Assembly (NCBI GenBank): GCA_020072765.1
Contig: JAIQGD010000007.1
Span: forward strand, 1 to 64,000
Length of the DNA stretch: 64,000 nucleotides
Source: Terriglobia bacterium
GTDB taxonomy: Bacteria; Acidobacteriota; Terriglobia; Acidiferrales; UBA7541
Direction: 5' to 3'
Within the stretch, counting starts at the first letter, position 1; each line of letters opens with the position of its first letter. Made by a program: the position numbers and the translations under genes. Positions 34,358 to 47,428 of this stretch are shown here, piece by piece. Below the pieces are notes generated by a model. The model ran no database searches, was not told the DNA's origin, and saw nothing but the letters and a program-made list of their open reading frames with translations.

Positions 34358-35935
34358 ATGAACACCGCAAACATTCCGGCGAGCCGCCAAGCGCGACGCT
34401 GGGTTCGCTTCGCTGTCTGGACGGCGCTGCTGGCCATGGGGCTGAGCGTGGCTTCCGCCGCGCGGGCCGCCTCGTGCGAGAGCCTGGCCTCGCTGTCGCT
34501 GCCCGGCGCCACCATCACCACGGCGGAAGTTGTGCCGGCGGGAGCGTTTACCATGCCGGCCAGTTACAATCCCCCGGCGCTCATGGGCACGATTCCCGCG
34601 TCGTTCCGCGACCTGCCGGCCTTCTGCCGTGTGGCGGCCACGCTGAAGCCGAGCGCGGATTCCGACATCAAGATGGAAGTCTGGCTGCCGGTGGCCGGCT
34701 GGAACGGGAAGTTCCAGGCCGTCGGCAACGGCGGCTGGGCCGGCATCATCAGCTACCCGGCGCTCTCGGACGCGCTGCGCGAGGGTTACGCCACCAGCTC
34801 CACCGACACGGGACACGCGGGCGCGAACGGCACGTTCGCGCTGGGACACCACGAGAAGGTGGTGGATTTCGCGTACCGCTCCGAGCACGAGATGACGCTG
34901 AAGGCCAAAGCCCTCATCGCCGCGTTCTACGGCAAACCGGCGAGCCGCTCCTACTGGAACGGATGCTCGACGGGAGGAAAACAGGGGCTGACCGAGGCGC
35001 AGAGGTATCCGGCGGACTACGACGGCATTGTCGCCGGAGCGCCCGCCAATTACATGATTCATCTGCACTCGTGGTCGGTGTGGGTCGCGCAGGCGGTGCA
35101 CAAGACTCCCGAGAGCTATATTCCACCGGCGAAATACGCAGTCATTCACAAGGCGGTGCTTGATGCGTGCGACACGCTGGACGGCGTGAAGGACGGGCTG
35201 CTGGAAAACCCGCGCCTGTGCCGCTTCGATCCCAAGGCCCTCGAGTGCAAGAGCGGGGACGGCCCCGATTGCCTGAATGCCGCGCAGGTGGAAGCGGCGC
35301 GCCAGATCTATTCGCCGGCCATCAATCCGCGCACGAAGCAGGAGATTTTTCCGGGCGTCGAACGGGGGAGCGAGATGCTGTGGGGCGTTCTGGCAGGCCC
35401 AGAGCCGGCCCCGATCGTCACCGAGACGTTTCAATACGTGATCTTCAAGGACCCCAAGTGGGATTACCGCACGCTGAATTTCGACCGGGACATCGCGTTT
35501 GCCGACAAAGAGGACGGCGGGCTCAATAACGCCATCAATCCGAACCTCCAGCCTTTCTTTTCACGCGGCGGGAAGCTGCTGATGTACCACGGCTGGAACG
35601 ACGCGCTGATCGCTCCGGGGAACAGCCTGAACTATTTCCAAAGCGTGGTGAAGGCGATGGGCGGGCCGGCGAAGGCGGACGGGTCGGTGCGTCTGTTCAT
35701 GGCTCCGGGGATGGAACACTGCCGCGGAGGCGAGGGCCCGAACGAATTTAACGCGATGAGTGCCATCGTGCCGTGGGTGGAGCAGGGAAAAGCCCCGGAA
35801 TGGATCGTCGCGTCCCACAGCACGAAGGGAAAAGTGGACCGCACGCGGCCCCTGTGCCCCTATCCGCAGGTCGCGAAATACAAGGGCAGCGGCAGCATCG
35901 ACGACGCGGCCAATTTCGTCTGCGCCCGGCCGTAG
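34358..35935 (+). CDS. Secreted tannase/feruloyl esterase family protein
   Basis: 525 residues from ATG 34358. Signal peptide WVRFAVWTALLAMGLSVASA then ARA/AS. It is an alpha/beta hydrolase of the tannase/feruloyl-esterase family, which cuts ester links of gallate or hydroxycinnamates to sugars or cell-wall polymers. The nucleophile motif is GCSTGGKQGL at about 206-215; the acid is probably in YHGWNDALIAPG (Asp at about 418) and the His in APGMEHCRGGEGP (about 456). Paired cysteines around the active site, as in the family, are present (CSTGG and EHCRGG). It stands alone. Together with the flavocytochrome cluster at 53-57 kb it hints at use of plant phenolics, but the link is inference. Confidence 0.85.
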   Translation: MNTANIPASRQARRWVRFAVWTALLAMGLSVASAARAASCESLASLSLPGATITTAEVVPAGAFTMPASYNPPALMGTIPASFRDLPAFCRVAATLKPSADSDIKMEVWLPVAGWNGKFQAVGNGGWAGIISYPALSDALREGYATSSTDTGHAGANGTFALGHHEKVVDFAYRSEHEMTLKAKALIAAFYGKPASRSYWNGCSTGGKQGLTEAQRYPADYDGIVAGAPANYMIHLHSWSVWVAQAVHKTPESYIPPAKYAVIHKAVLDACDTLDGVKDGLLENPRLCRFDPKALECKSGDGPDCLNAAQVEAARQIYSPAINPRTKQEIFPGVERGSEMLWGVLAGPEPAPIVTETFQYVIFKDPKWDYRTLNFDRDIAFADKEDGGLNNAINPNLQPFFSRGGKLLMYHGWNDALIAPGNSLNYFQSVVKAMGGPAKADGSVRLFMAPGMEHCRGGEGPNEFNAMSAIVPWVEQGKAPEWIVASHSTKGKVDRTRPLCPYPQVAKYKGSGSIDDAANFVCARP

Positions 35936-36207
35936 CGTCCGCCGGACAATGTTCTCGCGCCGGAACGGGGCGATGAGGTCCTCTGCGCTTCGCCAATCCG
36001 CGTGCTGGTTTCGACGGCGGAAACCGCTCATGGCGTCCGGCTTGACGCGATACCGCATGGATTTCATACTTTTGCGACCCCCGAGACACTTCTGACTTCT
36101 GATGTGGGAGGGAACGAACCGTCGGCGCTGCCGTCGCGGGAGTCAGGCAGATTCACAGGCGTCCGCCCCCAGTCAGTATCCATCGGGCGGTTCTGTGGGG
36201 AAACGGA

Positions 36208-37668
36208 GTGACCGCTTGGCGGTCCCGCATGCAGACGATCCAGGAACGGATCAGCAAATGGATGGCGGCAGCCTTCGCCTTGGTGATGGCCGGTTATGCG
36301 GCAGTGGCCGTGGCGGATGCTTTCCATCTGCTGCGCGTACCGATGGAGTTGGACTACGAAGAAGGGAATGTTCTGAATGCCGGGCTGCGCATCGTGCAGG
36401 GCCTGACTCCCTATCCCGATCCTCATGGCTGGCCCGTGGCCTTCAATCCCTACGGCCCTCTGGCTTATCTCTCCACGGCTGCGCTTATCAAAGTGTTCGG
36501 AGTGAGTTTTACGGCGCCGCGCGTCTTCGTGGTGCTCTGCGCCGTGGGCGTTGCCGGATTGCTGATGGTGCTGCTCCGCCATTTTGGCAATTCGTGGTCC
36601 GCGGCGATCGGTTTTGGCTGCCTGTTCTTGTGCGTGCCCACGATTCGGACCTGGATGCCGATCCTCCGTGTGGATTTTCTGGGACTGGCTTTGACGGTCG
36701 CGGGACTGTGCGTTTTTTTTATGGCCCCGCGACGATGGTATATCGCCGTCGTGTTCCTGGTGGCCGCGCTCTTCGTGAAATACAGCTTGCTGGCCGCTCC
36801 GGCGTCCTGCGGACTCTACCTCGTCATCCAGCGGGATTGGAAACGTCTCGGGAAATCTCTGGGACTGGGGGCGGCGTTGGTGATCGCGGGTTCTAGCGCC
36901 GCACAGATCTGGTCCGGCGGGCACTTTGCATTTCAGATGTTCGGCACGCACCCGGACCCGTTCCAGTTCTCCGCTTACTTGAAGCACCTGAGGCTGCTGT
37001 CGATGGAGCTCCCCGTGATTTGGGGATTGGTTGTGGTGGCCATCGTGTTCGATGTTGTGCGCAAGAAGATGTCCCTCGGGCCGCTCTATTTTCTGATGGC
37101 GTTGTGCGGGGCGATTACCGCGGGCAAGCTGGGCTCGAACGTCAATCACCTGTTCGAATTGATAGCCGCCAGCTGCCTCTGCGCGGGCCTGGGGTGGAAT
37201 GAGATGTCCGCATGGGCCAAGGCCAAGGGCGCCGCGATTCTTCCCGCCTCGGTTCTGGCGGTGGTCGTCTCCGCGACGCTCGCGGTGTTCTCGCTTCATT
37301 TTCGCCGGGTGGATGCCAGCGGGTGCGAACGCGAGTATGCGTTCCTGCGCAGCCACGGCGACCAAATGCTTTCCGAGAATGTGGGCGCGTTGGTCCTCTC
37401 CGGCAAGCCCGTGCTGCTCTCCAGTCCGTATGTCTTTGCGCAACTGGTCATGCACCGAGCATGGCCGGACGCGCCGGTGCGGGACCGCTTGCGCCAGAAA
37501 CAGTTTGACGCGGTTGTGCTTCATCGAGGGATAGCGCCCAGCGACCGATGGACCCCTGAGGTGCTCGCGGATATCGATCAGAACTACTATCTGGGCAAGG
37601 ACTTCGGATGCTGGGAGGCGGAACGCGTCTACCTGCCCAAGGTGGCGACGCAACCAAAGGGACGGTAA
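36208..37668 (+). CDS. Polytopic membrane protein, GT-C glycosyltransferase-like
   Basis: 486 residues from a GTG at 36208 (preceded by GGGGAAACGGA) or ATG 36229. About ten membrane helices. The first periplasmic loop has LDYEEGNVLNAGLRIVQG (about 49-66) followed by PYPDPHGWPVAFNPYGPLAY, the acidic-motif plus NPYGPL arrangement typical of GT-C lipid-linked sugar transferases (GT39/DUF2029-like). A C-terminal soluble part (about 360-486) contains DAVVLHRGIAPSDRW. Likely transfers a sugar from a polyprenyl carrier to an envelope target, but the donor and acceptor are unknown. Confidence 0.65.
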   Translation: MTAWRSRMQTIQERISKWMAAAFALVMAGYAAVAVADAFHLLRVPMELDYEEGNVLNAGLRIVQGLTPYPDPHGWPVAFNPYGPLAYLSTAALIKVFGVSFTAPRVFVVLCAVGVAGLLMVLLRHFGNSWSAAIGFGCLFLCVPTIRTWMPILRVDFLGLALTVAGLCVFFMAPRRWYIAVVFLVAALFVKYSLLAAPASCGLYLVIQRDWKRLGKSLGLGAALVIAGSSAAQIWSGGHFAFQMFGTHPDPFQFSAYLKHLRLLSMELPVIWGLVVVAIVFDVVRKKMSLGPLYFLMALCGAITAGKLGSNVNHLFELIAASCLCAGLGWNEMSAWAKAKGAAILPASVLAVVVSATLAVFSLHFRRVDASGCEREYAFLRSHGDQMLSENVGALVLSGKPVLLSSPYVFAQLVMHRAWPDAPVRDRLRQKQFDAVVLHRGIAPSDRWTPEVLADIDQNYYLGKDFGCWEAERVYLPKVATQPKGR

Positions 37669-37804
37669 GGCCAGGATGCCTCGTTTTTGCCGTCTCACCC
37701 GTTGCGCAGTACCGTTGGTCTGCTCATTCGATTGACGCCCTGCTGGCCCGCCGCTTATATTGATTGTTCCGCTTCTGCAGAAAATTCACGACAATAAGGA
37801 ACCC

Positions 37805-40561
<2,757 letters not shown>

Positions 40562-40660
40562 TTGCATCGGCCTCTTGCAGAGCCTTCTGCGGATGGAAGG
40601 GCGTCTCGATGCGCCGAGCTTGTTCGCGGGGGGCGCGTCGAGTATGCTTCGAGGCTTACG

Positions 40661-41677
40661 ATGGCCACGAAGCGAATAGCGACCCCGCCGGGGACGACGG
40701 ACCGGCGCATCGACGCGCTGCTGACGCTGCTGGCGGAAAACGCGACAATCGTCGTCAGCGGCGCGAAGATCGCCAAGGAAATCGGCGTCACGCGGCAGCA
40801 GGTCTGGCGCTGGATGGAGAAGCTGCGCGCGCTGGGCGTGCGCGTCCAGGGCCATCCGCGGAGCGGCTACCACATCGAGCGCGTGCCGGACATCCTGCTT
40901 CCGCAGATGCTGAGCCACCGGCTGCACGGCACGGCGTTTGCCCGCCGCATCTTCCACTTCTTCAAAATCGATTCGACCAATGCCGTGGCCATGCGGCTGG
41001 GGGAAGCGGGCGAGCCGCACGGCGCGGTGGTGCTGGCCGAGGAGCAGACCGCCGGAAGGGGCCGGGCGGGCCGCTCGTGGACTTCGGAGAAGTCGGCGGG
41101 GATTTATTGCAGCGTGCTGCTGCGGCCTCGGGTGCCTCCGGCGCACGCGCCGCTGCTGACGCTGGTGGCGGGCCTGGCCGCGCGCGACGCCATTGCCGAG
41201 GAGTTGGGCGCGCACCCCGACATCCGCTGGCCGAACGACGTGCTGGCCGGAGGCCGGAAAATCTGCGGCATCCTCACGGAGATGCACGCGGAGCCGGACC
41301 GCGTGCACTACGCCGTCGTGGGCATCGGCGTGAACGTCAACCAGGGGAAGATGCCGGCGGAGCTGGCGGGCATCGCGACCTCGCTGCGCATGGAGTCGGG
41401 CAAGGTGCATTCCCGGCTCGAACTGCTGATTCGGTTGCTCCGCCATCTGGACCGCTACTACAATCAGTTCCTGGCCGAGGGGTCGCTGCCGGCCCTGCGG
41501 AGGTTCGCCGAGGTGTCGAGCTACTGCGAGGGGAAGCGCGTGCGAATCACCACGGCGACGGAAAGTTTTACGGGCACGACGGCGGGACTGGAGCCCAGCG
41601 GTGTCCTGCGCGTGGCGCGCGACGACGGGCGCGGGATCGAGCCGGTGCTTTCAGGCGACGTTGCGGAGGCTTCCTGA
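40661..41677 (+). CDS. birA: Bifunctional biotin-protein ligase / biotin operon repressor
   Basis: 338 residues. The start ATG 40661 has GAGG eleven bases upstream. An N-terminal winged helix (about 13-80: [39 protein letters not shown]) suggests the BirA type that also represses biotin genes. The catalytic domain has [20 protein letters not shown] (about 127-146), the biotinyl-AMP loop, and [18 protein letters not shown] (about 188-205). The C-terminal SH3-like domain begins near 285. It attaches biotin to carboxylase BCCP domains. The stop overlaps the coaX start by one base (TGATG), so the two are translationally coupled. Confidence 0.93.
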   Translation: MATKRIATPPGTTDRRIDALLTLLAENATIVVSGAKIAKEIGVTRQQVWRWMEKLRALGVRVQGHPRSGYHIERVPDILLPQMLSHRLHGTAFARRIFHFFKIDSTNAVAMRLGEAGEPHGAVVLAEEQTAGRGRAGRSWTSEKSAGIYCSVLLRPRVPPAHAPLLTLVAGLAARDAIAEELGAHPDIRWPNDVLAGGRKICGILTEMHAEPDRVHYAVVGIGVNVNQGKMPAELAGIATSLRMESGKVHSRLELLIRLLRHLDRYYNQFLAEGSLPALRRFAEVSSYCEGKRVRITTATESFTGTTAGLEPSGVLRVARDDGRGIEPVLSGDVAEAS

Positions 41678-42498
41678 TGCTCTTGACGCTGGACGCGGGC
41701 AACACCAACACGGTGCTGGGAGTGTTCCGGGGCAGGGAACTGGTCGCCAACTGGCGGCTGACCACCGCGCGGGACCAGACCGTCGACGAATACGGCATTC
41801 TGACGCGCAATCTGTTCACGCTGGCGGGACTCGATCCAAAGGAAATCGGCGGCGTGATCGTCAGCTCGGTGGTGCCGCCGCTGAACGGGACGCTGGCGGG
41901 CATGGCGGAGCGCTATTTCGGGCGCAAGGCGCTGTTCGTCGAGCCAGGGATCAAGACCGGGATGCCGGTGCACTACGACAATCCGCTTGAGGTGGGGGCG
42001 GACCGGATCGTCAATAGCGTCGCGGCATTTGAGAAGTACGGCGGCCCTTGCATCGTCGTGGATTTCGGCACGGCCATCAATTTCGATGCCATCTCGCCGC
42101 GCGGGGAATACCTGGGCGGCGTGCTCACGCCCGGAATCGGGATTTCGGCCGACGCGCTGTTCGGACGGGCCGCGCGGTTGTTTCGCGTCGAGATTAAGGA
42201 CCCGGGAAAGATTATCGGGACCAACACCGTGGCGTCGATGCAGGCCGGACTCTTCTACGGCTACACCGACCTGGTGGACGGCATTCTCGACCGCATGAAA
42301 AAAGTGATGGGCGCCAAAACGAAAGTGGTCGCGACCGGCGGCCAGGCCGCGCTGATCGGAAGCGCGTCGCGACACATCGAGATGATCGACGAGTTTCTGA
42401 CGCTTGAAGGGCTCCGCATTATCTGGGAACGCAACCAGACCGCCGCGCCGGAGCGAGGCGGCGCGGAAAAGAAATCGTCCGGCCGCGCCAAGGCGTGA
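41677..42498 (+). CDS. coaX: Type III pantothenate kinase
   Basis: 273 residues. It phosphorylates pantothenate, the first step of coenzyme A synthesis, without feedback by CoA. ASKHA motifs are [16 protein letters not shown] (about 2-17), [12 protein letters not shown] (about 107-118) and [20 protein letters not shown] (about 126-145), with [16 protein letters not shown] after it. It follows birA with a TGATG overlap, a frequent birA-coaX pairing that couples two cofactor genes. The last 20 residues are a variable charged tail. The next gene begins 66 bases later. Confidence 0.95.
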   Translation: MLLTLDAGNTNTVLGVFRGRELVANWRLTTARDQTVDEYGILTRNLFTLAGLDPKEIGGVIVSSVVPPLNGTLAGMAERYFGRKALFVEPGIKTGMPVHYDNPLEVGADRIVNSVAAFEKYGGPCIVVDFGTAINFDAISPRGEYLGGVLTPGIGISADALFGRAARLFRVEIKDPGKIIGTNTVASMQAGLFYGYTDLVDGILDRMKKVMGAKTKVVATGGQAALIGSASRHIEMIDEFLTLEGLRIIWERNQTAAPERGGAEKKSSGRAKA

Positions 42499-42564
42499 AC
42501 GGCACGCCCCGCGGGCGATGCATCTCCCTTCGACAGCGGCCAAAGGCAAACGCATCCCGCTCCC

Positions 42565-43302
42565 ATGGGCTCTTTCAACTACTTTAACTACTTCACCGAG
42601 ATCGAGGAGCACTTCTGGCGGAAGCGCGGGGCGCACCTGCTGGTCTCGCCGCTGGATTGGGCGATTGTCGAGACCTGGCAGAAGGCGGGCATTCCGCTCA
42701 GCGCCGTGCTGAAGGGCATCGACCGCGCGTTCGAGAGCTGGGGGCGTTCGCGGCGGGCGGCGGGCGGGCGGCAACTGAAGAGCCTGGCCTACTGCGTGGA
42801 CGCCGTGCTCGATGCCGCGGCCGAAGCGCAGGAAGCCGCTGCGGGAACGGGCCCGGAGGTGGCGGCGCGGCCGGCGAGCGAGCCGTTTTCCCGCGTCGAG
42901 CTGAGGAAATATCTGGAGCGCAACGCGGCGCGGCTGCGCGCGGCCGCCGACAAGCTGCGCGCGCAGGCGAAGGAAACCAGCGCCTCCCTGGCCTCGCGCC
43001 TGGAAGATACGGCCAGACGCATCGAGGAAGCTCTGCCGCTGGTGGATGCGCCGGGAGCGCTCGACCTGGAAGACCTCGAGCGGCGGCTCACCGTGAGCGA
43101 GGAAAAGCTGACGGCGGCGCTGGCCGCCGATGCGGATGAAGAGGCGCTGCTCGGCATCCGCCGCGAAATGGACCGCGCGCTGGCCCCGTATCGGCGTAAA
43201 ATGTCGGCGGAGCAATTGGCGCAGCTCGAGCGGCAGTATTTGCAGAAGCGGTTGTTCGAGCAATTCGATCTGCCGCGGCTGAGCCTCTTTTATCTCACCT
43301 GA
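42565..43302 (+). CDS. Conserved hypothetical protein in the birA-rlmD interval
   Basis: 245 residues, no named family. It begins MGSFNYFNYFTEIEEHFWRK, then a globular region LLVSPLDWAIVETWQKAGIP (about 25-44) and LKGIDRAFESWGRSR, which resembles a short DNA- or RNA-handling domain only vaguely. Residues about 105-190 are rich in Arg/Ala/Glu and predicted as long coiled-coil helices. The C-terminus LEQLERQYLQKRLFEQFDLP-like (about 222-241) is helical. The same position between coaX and rlmD and its conservation of hydrophobic pattern suggest a real gene. Function unknown. Confidence 0.65.
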   Translation: MGSFNYFNYFTEIEEHFWRKRGAHLLVSPLDWAIVETWQKAGIPLSAVLKGIDRAFESWGRSRRAAGGRQLKSLAYCVDAVLDAAAEAQEAAAGTGPEVAARPASEPFSRVELRKYLERNAARLRAAADKLRAQAKETSASLASRLEDTARRIEEALPLVDAPGALDLEDLERRLTVSEEKLTAALAADADEEALLGIRREMDRALAPYRRKMSAEQLAQLERQYLQKRLFEQFDLPRLSLFYLT

Positions 43303-43326
43303 GCGCGGCACGGCAGCACCCCTGTG

Positions 43327-44631
43327 ATGACAACGATGGAAATCAAAATCGAAAAACTGATCTACGGCGGCGAAGGCCTGGCGCATCACGACGGCTCGAC
43401 CGTTTTCGTGCCCCTGGTGCTTCCGGCGGAACGCGTGGCGGTCACGCCGGTGGAAACCAAGAAGAAGTTCGTGCGCGCGCGGGTGGAGCGGATCCTCGAG
43501 CCCTCGCCCGAGCGCATCGCGCCGCGCTGCCCGCATTTCGGCGTTTGCGGCGGCTGCGATTACCAGCACATCCCCGTCGAGGCGCAGCTGCGCTACAAGG
43601 CGGAAATCCTGCGCGAGACCCTGCGGAGAATCGGCCAGGTGAATTGGACCGGAGAAATCGCCACGCACGCCTCACCGCCGTGGGGCTACCGCAACCGCGC
43701 GCAGTGGAAGGTGCGGCCTCCGGAGAAAACGCCGTCGGAAACCGCCGGCTCCGGCGCCGCCAAGAGTGGCATCGGATATTACCGCGCCAACACGACGGCG
43801 CTGTGTCCGGTCGAGGAGTGCGCGATTCTCTCGCCCGTGCTTTCGAAGACTCTGCTGGCGCTGCGCGCCGCGCTGGCCGCCGGGGAGTTGCCGCGCGAGT
43901 TGCGCGAGGTCGAGGCGTTTGCGGGCGCGGGCGATGCGAAGCTCCTGCTGACGGTTACGCTGGCCGGATCGCTTTCGCGCGCCGCCGAACATGCGAAAAC
44001 GATGCGGCGGCTGGTGCCCGAACTCGAGAGCGTGCTCTTCCGGGACGCGAGCGGGGAACGCATGGAGCTGAATGGCCCCGGCTACGTCGAATGCGAGGCG
44101 GGCGGCTCGGTGTATCGCGTGGGGCACTTCTCGTTTTTTCAGGTAAACCGTTTTCTCGCCGACGACCTGGTTCGCGAAGTCGCCGAAAAAGAAGAAAGCG
44201 GAAGCCTCGCGCTGGACCTGTTCGCGGGCGTGGGCCTGTTTTCCGTGCCGCTCGGAAAGCGTTTCGCGCGCGTCGTGGGCGTGGAATCGAACCCCGCGGC
44301 GGCCCGCGATTTCGAGGCCAATATTCACGCCGGCCGGGCCATCGAGGTGCGCTCGACCGATGTGGAGCGCTTCCTCGGCCGCTGCAAGGAGAAGCCGGAG
44401 CTCGTGGTGCTCGATCCTCCGCGCGACGGCCTGACGCCGGGAGCCGCGAAGCATCTGGCGCGTCTGGGGGCTCCGCGCATCACCTACATTTCCTGCGAAC
44501 CCCCGACGCTGGCGCGCGATCTGGCGGTGTTGGTCCGTGCCGGCTATGAAGTTTCCCGCGTGGACCTGTTCGATCTTTTCCCGCAGACCTTTCACATGGA
44601 GGCGGTAGTCCGGCTTCGCCGGCGGCCATGA
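43327..44631 (+). CDS. rlmD: 23S rRNA m5U1939-type methyltransferase (RlmD family)
   Basis: About 434 residues; the start could be 43324 (GTG), 43327 or 43336, none with a clear ribosome site. A TRAM RNA-binding domain lies at about 1-60 (IEKLIYGGEGLAHHDGSTVF). Four iron-sulfur cysteines are visible: PRCPHFGVCGGCDYQH (about 62-77) and LCPVEEC (about 160). The SAM domain has LDLFAGVGLFSVPLG (about 296-310), the catalytic Cys is in YISCEPPTLARDL (about 385-397) and the base Glu in FHMEAVVRL at the end. The enzyme could also be an RlmCD-type dual-site homologue. It overlaps comEC by four bases. Confidence 0.88.
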   Translation: MTTMEIKIEKLIYGGEGLAHHDGSTVFVPLVLPAERVAVTPVETKKKFVRARVERILEPSPERIAPRCPHFGVCGGCDYQHIPVEAQLRYKAEILRETLRRIGQVNWTGEIATHASPPWGYRNRAQWKVRPPEKTPSETAGSGAAKSGIGYYRANTTALCPVEECAILSPVLSKTLLALRAALAAGELPRELREVEAFAGAGDAKLLLTVTLAGSLSRAAEHAKTMRRLVPELESVLFRDASGERMELNGPGYVECEAGGSVYRVGHFSFFQVNRFLADDLVREVAEKEESGSLALDLFAGVGLFSVPLGKRFARVVGVESNPAAARDFEANIHAGRAIEVRSTDVERFLGRCKEKPELVVLDPPRDGLTPGAAKHLARLGAPRITYISCEPPTLARDLAVLVRAGYEVSRVDLFDLFPQTFHMEAVVRLRRRP

Positions 44632-47279
44632 AATTGCCAGCATTGTGGATCGCGGCGGCGTTCGCGGCGGGTATCGCGCTGACGGCGCGGTGGCCTGCTT
44701 CGCTGGAGCGGCCGTGGGTCTGGATGATTGCCGCTGTGGCGGCGATTCTGTTGGGAGCGCTTCTGGCGTGGCGAAAGCAGATTCCGGCGGCCGGTGCCTT
44801 GGCGCTGGCGGCGTGGATGGCACTGGGAGGGCTGGCGGCGAGCGTCGAGCGCGCGGGGGTGCCGGCCAATCATGTGGCCCGGCTGATCGCCGCGGGAAGT
44901 CTGGATACCTCCGAACCCCTGCGCTGGCAAGGACGCCTGCGCGAGAACCCGCTGAATCTTCCCTGGGGGCGGCGCTACGAAATCGATCTCGAAACGGTGG
45001 AAGTGGCGGGCCGGAGCTTGCCGGTTCGCGGCGGGTTGCGCGCCAATCTGTATGGCGAAGCGGGTGTGGCGAGCGCGCCCGAGGGTTTGCGCGCGGGCGA
45101 TCGAGTCGAGGCGCTTCTGCGCGCCGGGCCGCCGCGCAATTTCCTCGATCCCGGCGCGTTTGATCTGCACGGATACCTGGCGCGGCAAAACATCGATCTG
45201 ACGGGCTCGCTGCGCAGCGGCGAGTTGCTGCAGCTGATCGATCGCCCGCCGCCGTCCTGGCCGCAGCGGCTGGCGCGGGCGCGCGCGAATCTGCTGGCGC
45301 GGCTCGATGGCCTCTTTCCCGGCCAGCCGGAACGCGCCGCCGTGCTGCGCGCGATGCTGCTGGGCGATCGCAGCTTCGTCGATTCCGCGGTGGTCACGGC
45401 CTTCCAAAAGACGGCGGTGTACCACGTTTTGGTGGTGGCGGGCTTGCACGTGGGGGCGCTGGCGGTGTTTGTCTACTGGTTCTGCCGCCGCCTGCGCTTT
45501 TCGATGGGCGCCACGAGCCTGGTGGCGGCGAGCGTGCTGATGGCCTACGTCGCCGTGGTGCAGGATCGTCCTCCGATCCTGCGGGCCGGGCTGGTGGCGG
45601 TATTTTATTTATGCGCCCGGCCGCTGTTTCGCCGCATCGAGATGCTGAACACGGTGGCGCTGGCGGCTTTGGCGATCCTGTTCGTGAAGCCGTCGTCCCT
45701 GGCCGATCCGAGCTTCGAGCTTTCGTTTCTCGCGGCGGGCGTGATCGCCGGACTGGCGCTGCCGTGGATGGAGCGCACCAGCGCGCCGTACCGCGAAGGC
45801 TTGCGCCATCTGGGGGACGTCACGCGCGACGCGGGACATCCGCCGCGGGTCGCGCAGTTTCGGATCGAAATGCGCGCGGCGGTGCAACAGCTGGCCGCGC
45901 GACTGCCCGAGCGCCTGGCGCCGCGTGCGGGCACGCTGGTGACCCTGCCGGTGCGCGCCGGGCTGCGCCTGTGGGAGATTGTGCTGCTTTCGGCGGTGAT
46001 TCAATGGGGCATGATGCCGCTGCTGGCGCAGGATTTTCACCGCGTGAGTCTTTCCGGGCCTGTCACCAACATTCCCGCGGTGATTTTGACCGGGATCATC
46101 GTGCCGCTGGGCTTTCTGACACTCGCGGTCACATTCGTGTGGGCGCGGCTGGCCGTGGCGCTGGGAAAGATGCTCGGGTACTGCGCGGGATGGCTGCTTG
46201 GCACCGTCGAGTGGTTCAGCCGCCTGCCGCACGTCTCTTACCGGATTCCGGAGTCGCCCGCGTGGCTGGTGGCGGCATTTTTCGGGACGTTTATTCTGCT
46301 GGCGGCGGCCGCGCGCGCGGCGGCGGCGCGGCGACGACCGCGCAGCGCGCGGCGCGGCTTGCCGCCGCGCATCGCTCGGGCGGAGTGGGTAGCGGCTGTG
46401 GTCCTGGCGGGGTTGACGGTTCTGGTGGCCTGGCATCCGTTTGCGCCGCATCTGGAGCGCGGGCGGTTGGAAGTGGATGTGCTGGACGTGGGCCAGGGCG
46501 ATTCGATTTTCGCGGCCTTTCCCGGCGGCGAAACCTTGCTAGTGGATGGGGGTGGGTTGGCGGGTTCGGAGTGGACCGGCGGCTACCGTTCGGGCATTGA
46601 TGTCGGGGAAGAGGTCGTATCGCCGTATCTGTGGTCGCGGGGATTGCAGCGGCTCGACGTGGTGGCGCTGACGCATGCGCACCACGACCACCTCGACGGC
46701 CTGCACAGCGTGCTCGACAATTTCCGCGTCGGCCAGTTGTGGATCGGGCGCGACGAGCAGACGCCCGCGTTCCGGAGTCTGCTGGCGCACGCGCGGGCCC
46801 GCGGCGTAGCCATCGTGCACCAGGCGCAAGGAGCCGGGTTCGCCTGGAGCGGCGTCCGGGGTGAGGTGCTCTGGCCGCCCGATGCCGGGCCGGTGAACGA
46901 TGCGTCCAATGACGATTCGCTGGTCCTGCGGCTTTCCGACGGCCGCGTGCGCTTCCTGCTCGCCGGAGACATTCAGCAGCACGTCGAAGACAAACTGGTG
47001 GCGGAGCACGCGCCGCTGGGCGCCGAGTTCCTGAAAGTTCCGCACCACGGGAGCAAAACATCGTCCACCGAGGAGTTTCTGGCCGCCGTGGGGCCGCGCG
47101 TGGCGGTGGTTTCGGTGGGCGCGGTGAATCCGTTCGGCCACCCGGCGGAAAATGTCCTGGAGCGCTACGAGCGCGACAGCGTGCGCTTGTTGCGGACCGA
47201 CCGAGACGGCGCCGTTTCCGTGAGGACCGACGGCCGGGAAATCTCCGTGCACAGTTTCACGGAGCCGCCGTTTCCCTGA
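44628..47279 (+). CDS. comEC: DNA internalization-related competence protein ComEC/Rec2
   Basis: 883 residues with all three expected parts: an OB-like soluble domain (about 90-190), the competence membrane domain (about 260-560; SYLLVVAGLHV-like AVYHVLVVAGLHVGALAVFV, IQWGMMPLLAQDFHRVSLSG) and a C-terminal metallo-beta-lactamase domain (about 605-883: VLDVGQGDSIFAAFPGGETL, LTHAHHDHLDGLHSV, LLAGDIQQHVE, KVPHHGSKTS). It forms the inner-membrane channel for single-stranded DNA during natural transformation. Its completeness suggests the organism could take up DNA. The ATG overlaps the rlmD stop (ATGA). Confidence 0.93.
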   Translation: MKLPALWIAAAFAAGIALTARWPASLERPWVWMIAAVAAILLGALLAWRKQIPAAGALALAAWMALGGLAASVERAGVPANHVARLIAAGSLDTSEPLRWQGRLRENPLNLPWGRRYEIDLETVEVAGRSLPVRGGLRANLYGEAGVASAPEGLRAGDRVEALLRAGPPRNFLDPGAFDLHGYLARQNIDLTGSLRSGELLQLIDRPPPSWPQRLARARANLLARLDGLFPGQPERAAVLRAMLLGDRSFVDSAVVTAFQKTAVYHVLVVAGLHVGALAVFVYWFCRRLRFSMGATSLVAASVLMAYVAVVQDRPPILRAGLVAVFYLCARPLFRRIEMLNTVALAALAILFVKPSSLADPSFELSFLAAGVIAGLALPWMERTSAPYREGLRHLGDVTRDAGHPPRVAQFRIEMRAAVQQLAARLPERLAPRAGTLVTLPVRAGLRLWEIVLLSAVIQWGMMPLLAQDFHRVSLSGPVTNIPAVILTGIIVPLGFLTLAVTFVWARLAVALGKMLGYCAGWLLGTVEWFSRLPHVSYRIPESPAWLVAAFFGTFILLAAAARAAAARRRPRSARRGLPPRIARAEWVAAVVLAGLTVLVAWHPFAPHLERGRLEVDVLDVGQGDSIFAAFPGGETLLVDGGGLAGSEWTGGYRSGIDVGEEVVSPYLWSRGLQRLDVVALTHAHHDHLDGLHSVLDNFRVGQLWIGRDEQTPAFRSLLAHARARGVAIVHQAQGAGFAWSGVRGEVLWPPDAGPVNDASNDDSLVLRLSDGRVRFLLAGDIQQHVEDKLVAEHAPLGAEFLKVPHHGSKTSSTEEFLAAVGPRVAVVSVGAVNPFGHPAENVLERYERDSVRLLRTDRDGAVSVRTDGREISVHSFTEPPFP

Positions 47280-47332
47280 GAAGGTGCGGGACCGCGCGAG
47301 CGGGTGATTCCGGCGCGCGCGCGGGCGTGTTG

Positions 47333-47371
47333 CTGTACAGGCAAAGAAGGCGAATTACTGTACCCGGGTAC
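47333..47371. promoter_or_regulatory. Pair of palindromes sharing CTGTAC upstream of the 87-residue gene
   Basis: CTGTACAG (47333-47340) and GTACCCGGGTAC (47360-47371) are perfect palindromes, and CTGTAC recurs at 47333 and 47358, 25 bases apart, on the same face of the helix roughly. They lie 58-96 bases before the start codon of the next gene, suitable for operators. Regulator unknown; a LexA-type site is one possibility. Confidence 0.4.
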
Positions 47372-47428
47372 TATTGCCTGACCGCGGGCCGCTGTTCATA
47401 CTGGGCGAGGTTACAACCCAGGGCCATC

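Noticed and set aside
41521-43668. 715-codon antisense reading frame over birA, coaX and rlmD
   Set aside because: It lies opposite three well-identified genes and has the Arg/His/Ala-rich composition of a complementary-strand artefact.
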